Shown: in pieces, positions 60,723 through 64,000 of the stretch | Layout: every line of letters starts with the position of its first letter | Numbering within the stretch: position 1 is the first letter of the stretch | Source: Symbiodinium kawagutii | Lineage: Eukaryota; Sar; Dinophyceae; Suessiales; Symbiodiniaceae | Assembly: GCA_009767595.1 (NCBI GenBank) | Contig: VSDK01018595.1 | Span: forward strand, 63,064-127,063 | Reading direction: 5' to 3' | DNA: 64,000 nucleotides | The notes under the pieces: generated by a model | The model's database searches: none | Told to the model about the DNA's origin: nothing | Seen by the model: only the letters and a program-made list of their open reading frames with translations | Position numbers and translations under genes: made by a program

Positions 60723-60830
60723 ATATGGTGGTTTCTCAAAATAGGGGACCCCCAAAATGGATGGTTTATTGCTATAAAGGATTAGTCATGGATGATTTGG
60801 GGGTATCCCTATTTTGAGAAACCACCATAT
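60723..60830 (-). mobile_element. Family A element, best-preserved copy, TA flanks
   Basis: The terminal repeats match over 24 bp (TGGTGGTTTCTCAAAATAGG and complement), extended outward by ATA/TAT. This is the best copy to define the family. Confidence 0.92.
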
Positions 60831-61070
60831 CATATAATGGTTGGTTAACCATATATTATCAATATAACCATTGTTGAATAAACATTGTTGTAACCATGGT
60901 TTATTCAATATTATAATGGTCAACCATTATTGATCATATAATCAGTGGTTAGCCATATGCTCTAATAATGAATAAACCATGGTATTATATATACCTGATG
61001 GTTAATTGATGGTGATGAAGTAATCATGGTTGATGGTCAATAACGAATATTAACGGTGGTTGATGACGGT
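60831..61070. repeat. TGG-polarity filler
   Basis: GGTTGGTTAACC, AACCATGGTTTATTC and GGTGGTTGATGACGG words. Confidence 0.6.
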
Positions 61071-61490
61071 AAGCGCATTCGGACTGTCAGTCAATGCTGC
61101 CCCCCAGGGTTGTGCAGAGGCTATCACTGCCAAACAAGCTGTAGGAGTGGCGCGCTTGCCAATCTCAAGCCAATTCAATGCAATGACCTCACGTTGCTTG
61201 TACATGATGAATCCGGCACATTGGCAATAGCCTGACTCCAAATTTTGCTTGTGTACAAACTGCAATTTGCTTGCTCTTGGCAAAGTACTGCCAAATCAAC
61301 AGTCTGTGCATCAGCGTTCTCATTTGACCGGATCTCCTGTTGAGTGTACACATTTGTGGCGTGAAAATTATCTTCTGAGAAGTCACTCCGAATCAAATGT
61401 GCAGGATCAAAGTCAACCACGATCTTCATGTAGCCAATCACATGGGATGCCGTGGCGACTGACTTCAGACATAGTCTCTTTATTGGTGAG
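61050..61490 (-). pseudogene. Coding block with one frameshift, about 140 codons
   Basis: Upstream frame: KSVATASHVIGYMKIVVDFD, PAHLIRSDFSEDNFHATNVY, TQQEIRSNENADAQTVDLAV, LCQEQ. It then breaks near 61270, and the next frame continues KLQFVHKQNLESGYCQCAGF, YKQREVIALNWLEIGKRATP, AVIASAQPWGAALTDSPNAL. A one-base indel would join them. It lies between G-rich and C-rich filler, in mid-intron. Not recognised. Confidence 0.45.
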
Positions 61491-61868
61491 GTTGCGCAAA
61501 TGTGTCAACCCCAGCCGTATCCCGGGATTGAATCCAGGCACTGTGTGGAGGTCACGAGTTCATATCTCAGCCAACCCAAAGTTCTGACAGATCTTTTCAA
61601 GACTGGCTTGCTCGAATCACCTTCCCGATGGAATGAAGCTGCAAAGGTCCATTCAGGTTACTGCAATCATAGCCTGACACATGAGTCTTCATGATGTTTA
61701 AGATCTTATAGTTTAGAGTTGATGGTTCATTTGGTTCTTCAAGTAGCTCTCTGATGATGAATACCTGATGGTTCAGAATTGACGGAAAACCATATACCAT
61801 ACCATACATACGTTGCAAGCTCTCGTTGATGATTGTCGATAATTGATGGTTGATTAGCTCATTGATGG

Positions 61869-62126
61869 ATGATGATAGGGAAGAAGAGCGAAGAAAATGG
61901 TAGATACACCAACTGTGTGGCTGTGGGTACCAACCATCCGAAGTCTGGATCGATGAACGCCAACTGGATGTTCACCAGGGTCCAGAGTACCCAGCACGCC
62001 AAAAAGAAACACGGTCTGCAAATGATACACAGCTACATTGGGTCATTCTATTGGCGCATACATCATTTTACTGACAAATGGCAATACGAGCTATATGCCA
62101 ATACTACTTCAAAGACATGTAGATAA
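61869..62126 (+). CDS. Coding-like frame, doubtful
   Basis: 85 codons with fair composition (SEENGRYTNCVAVGTNHPKS; HSYIGSFYWRIHHFTDKWQY). No splice sites or family evident. Confidence 0.25.
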   Translation: MMIGKKSEENGRYTNCVAVGTNHPKSGSMNANWMFTRVQSTQHAKKKHGLQMIHSYIGSFYWRIHHFTDKWQYELYANTTSKTCR

Positions 62127-62199
62127 ACATATGAAGCATGCATTCTGAGAATCTGGGTAGTGGCAGGGGGTGTTTCCTGGAAGAGTGCTGGAGCCATGT

Positions 62200-62590
62200 C
62201 CACGCATTCATCAATCATTCGCCAACAATTACTCAACCATTCGCCAACCATTCACCAAAACATTACCCAACCATCAACCAACAATTCTCCAAGGGCACCA
62301 GGTCACTTGCGCTGCGTTTCAAGTGCAGTGTCTCCTTTCGGATTGGGATTTCGGTCAGTGGCGACATCAGGGTCATTGGCGAGCCATCAACAGCCACTCA
62401 CGAGCCCCAAAGGTTCTTTCATCGATATCCCACCACCAAACATTGATCAATCACCAATCATTAACCCATAAACAACCAATGATTGGAACCAACCAATGAT
62501 TGGAACCAATCACTTATTGGTTCATGAACCAATCACGAACCAATCACCACACATTTATCCCACGAACCAATCACGCACCAATCAGTAACC
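62200..62590. repeat. CCA-polarity filler with a coding-like patch
   Basis: AACCATTCGCCAACC, CCAATGATTGGAACCAACC and CACGAACCAATCACG words. The patch at 62290-62410 has scattered open frames (QVTCAAFQVQCLLSDWDFGQ) but is not called. Confidence 0.65.
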
Positions 62591-62674
62591 AATGCGCTCG
62601 ACGGAGTGTTGGAGCCTGGAAGAGGTCATCCAGCCATTGATGGAAGCCCATGAGCTCTACATCAACGTCACCGC
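62590..62674 (-). CDS. Exon candidate, acidic/aromatic peptide
   Basis: GTAGCACCGCCAG|GC and GCATTG|GTTACT enclose 85 bp. With two leading bases it reads GDVDVELMGFHQWLDDLFQA then PTLRRAH plus two bases that make Trp with the next exon at 60577-60630. One of the most protein-like islands. C-rich filler left, G-rich right. Confidence 0.47.
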
Positions 62675-62704
62675 CTGGCGGTGCTACGCATGAAGCGTTA
62701 GGGT

Positions 62705-63140
62705 AACGGTTCATCTAGGAAAATAGGTGGTGAATGATGATGGAGTGGCTGTTTAATGTGTAGATCATTGACGATAATATGCTATTCATGATGATAAGAG
62801 TGGCAGTTTAATGGCTTCATGATGGTTCATGACGTGCATGATGGTTTTTAATACATAATATAGTGGCTAGTAGTGGTTTAAACATGGCTAATAGTGGATG
62901 ATGACTCATGAATACTAATGATAGTTACATAGTGCATAATGGGTAACCAATGATGGGTGAACAAAGTAATAGTGGTTCATGGTGATTGATAGTGGTTGAG
63001 ATGATAGAGTGGTTGTTTATTGGGTAAATCATTGAATCTGAGGGTTTAAATCACTTGGTTATCTTTAATCGTGATCTCGTATCGTCGGTGATTAGCTTGT
63101 TCACATCAGGTTTGATGAGGGTTAACAATTGCCAATATCA
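62705..63140. repeat. TGG-polarity low-complexity filler
   Basis: GGTGGTGAATGATGATGG, GGTTTAAACATGG and GTGATTGATAGTGG words. No gene. Confidence 0.8.
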
Positions 63141-63486
63141 TTGGTAACCTAATGGCAAATCTGGCTGTCACCGAACCACTCGGCTATTTTAGGGGGAACC
63201 TGTCAATTTATCATCAAATGTCCAGGATGTATGAATATCTCTCATTCAAAGAAAACCAACAGCAAAAGTACCCGCACTATTTACCAATCAGTAATAACCA
63301 AATTCTATTATTGGTTTATGAGCTGGATGTGCACCACGCATGAACAAATAAGCATGGGATCTAGTGGATGTCAATGGCTCCTGTCAGCATATGTTCTAGT
63401 CTTGTTTGTAACAAAAAATCAACGCCACAAGAGATCCATAGAGCAGTTTCTGCTCCGAAAGAGAAAGAAAGAACTGAAGATCCATT

Positions 63487-63592
63487 CTGGTTGGTCGGTT
63501 GAACCACCCCATCATGAAAAATATCCCCCGTGACCAGCCAACCATTTGCTCATACATGTGGGAAAATATCATGTCTGAAACCATGAGCCAGC
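63487..63592. mobile_element. Family C element
   Basis: CTGGTTGGTCGGTTGAACCA left and CTGAAACCATGAGCCAG right. Confidence 0.65.
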
Positions 63593-63639
63593 ATTGAATA
63601 CTAACCACCACCAACCACCATTCCAACCATCATTATACC

Positions 63640-63811
63640 TTCTAACCATCATTTGCAGTTGCGAAAAGACACCTTCAGTGGCTTCGGCGGCTTCAACTAT
63701 CCTCTTCACCTCTTGAATGCTCCATTGATAAGTCCATGGTGATGCCCTTTGTAGGCTACTTGAAGGGCTGAAGGAGTCTCCCGGTGGGTCATGGTAGTTC
63801 AACAGCGGCAT
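63640..63811 (-). CDS. Coding-like segment, helical
   Basis: The minus frame reads PLLNYHDPPGDSFSPSSSLQ, RASPWTYQWSIQEVKRIVEA, AEATEGVFSQLQMM and can end at ATGATG|GTTAGA. Acidic amphipathic region; the upstream part continues out of the clear region. Not recognised. Confidence 0.37.
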
Positions 63812-63819
63812 TCAGGGAT

Positions 63820-64000
63820 CGGGCTTCCAGCAAGTGTAAATTGGCTAAGTTACCCCCTACAACTGGTAGTGAAGCCCAGCCAAATTTCTTATAAGCTGCT
63901 TAGGGGCCCACATTGTATAACGAGGACACTTCGATGACCGTTAAATAAAGATAAACTAACTGCTTTAGCTGGAGGTTGTGATATCACTACTTGCATGATC
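63820..64000. other. No feature recognised
   Basis: Mixed-composition sequence to the window edge without repeats or a convincing frame. Confidence 0.5.

Noticed and set aside
61495..61590. tRNA-derived SINE: minus-strand TTGGCTGAGAT (A-box-like) and GGATTCAATCC (B-box-like).
   Set aside because: The spacing is too short for a tRNA, the stems do not fold, and no 3' simple-repeat tail or second copy was seen.
1..64000. Bacterial, organellar or viral origin of the window.
   Set aside because: No operon-like gene packing, no Shine-Dalgarno-led long frames and no organelle or viral genes. Short spliced-looking exons in repeat-filled DNA fit a large nuclear genome.

Overview
The window looks like nuclear DNA of a eukaryote with very large, repeat-filled introns. 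No bacterial operon, phage, plasmid, rRNA, tRNA or CRISPR is visible. Most of it is AT-rich, slowly decaying low-complexity DNA built from the words AACCAT/ATGGTT and CATCA/TGATG. About forty short GC-rich islands (30-160 bp) sit in it every 1-2 kb. Many islands have the shape of internal exons, with AG|G on the upstream side, GT (once GC) on the downstream side and an open frame between. Small exons, huge introns, AG|G acceptors and a mostly one-strand (minus) arrangement suggest a dinoflagellate, but this is inference. No spliced-leader relic, histone-like gene or recognisable ortholog supports it, and another protist with large introns is possible. No protein could be named.

Layout of the exon candidates. 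The best ones are on the minus strand, so the list runs from high to low coordinates: 62.6, 60.6 and 59.3 kb (phase-compatible); 58.2, 56.9 and 55.5 kb; 52.0 kb; 51.1, 49.8, 47.1 and 44.4 kb (phase-compatible); 42.4, 41.4, 38.9, 35.3 and 34.7 kb; a small three-exon model with start and stop at 33.8-32.7 kb; 30.9, 28.9, 27.1 and 26.1 kb; 22.9 and 21.8 kb (phase-compatible); 20.8 and 20.6 kb beside introner-like elements; 19.1, 17.0, 16.1, 14.6, 13.95, 13.5, 13.1 and 11.1 kb (all junctions phase-compatible); 7.5, 4.9 and 3.9 kb. Because the islands are GC-rich they are often open on both strands, so individual strand calls are uncertain. Some plus-strand alternatives (7.6, 14.6, 18.8, 22.9, 52.1, 53.4 kb) also have good splice signals.

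Three families of short inverted-repeat elements of about 80-130 bp fill the introns: about 29 copies of family A, about 12 of B and 6 of C. Many A and B copies are flanked by TA. Their terminal repeats carry a GT near one end and an AG near the other in both orientations, so each element looks like a ready-made intron (introner-like). Other repeats are a larger inverted-repeat element holding a 115-120 bp tandem array (6.06-7.19 kb), a 1.5 kb minisatellite of an indel-free 20 bp unit with a 140 bp higher-order repeat (22.9-24.5 kb), a 30 bp perfect hairpin next to a 270 bp fold-back (45.8-46.6 kb) and a 180 bp tandem duplication (32.2-32.5 kb).

A second class of coding-like DNA consists of longer, moderate-GC blocks (8.2-10.5, 14.9-15.5, 19.9-20.4, 24.8-25.2, 28.0-28.8, 36.9-37.7, 39.7-40.5, 43.2-43.5, 50.3-50.7, 53.7-54.4, 58.9 and 61.1-61.5 kb). 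They are mostly on the minus strand, broken by frameshifts and stops, and lie in the middle of introns. They read like decayed transposon or retrocopy genes.

The strongest unexplained pattern is the strand polarity of the intron filler. To the left of a GC-rich exon the plus strand is CCA/AACCAT-rich; to the right it is TGG/GGTTGAT-rich. The mid-intron coding blocks show the opposite order. Each intron therefore has a TGG-rich 5' half and a CCA-rich 3' half that could pair with each other.
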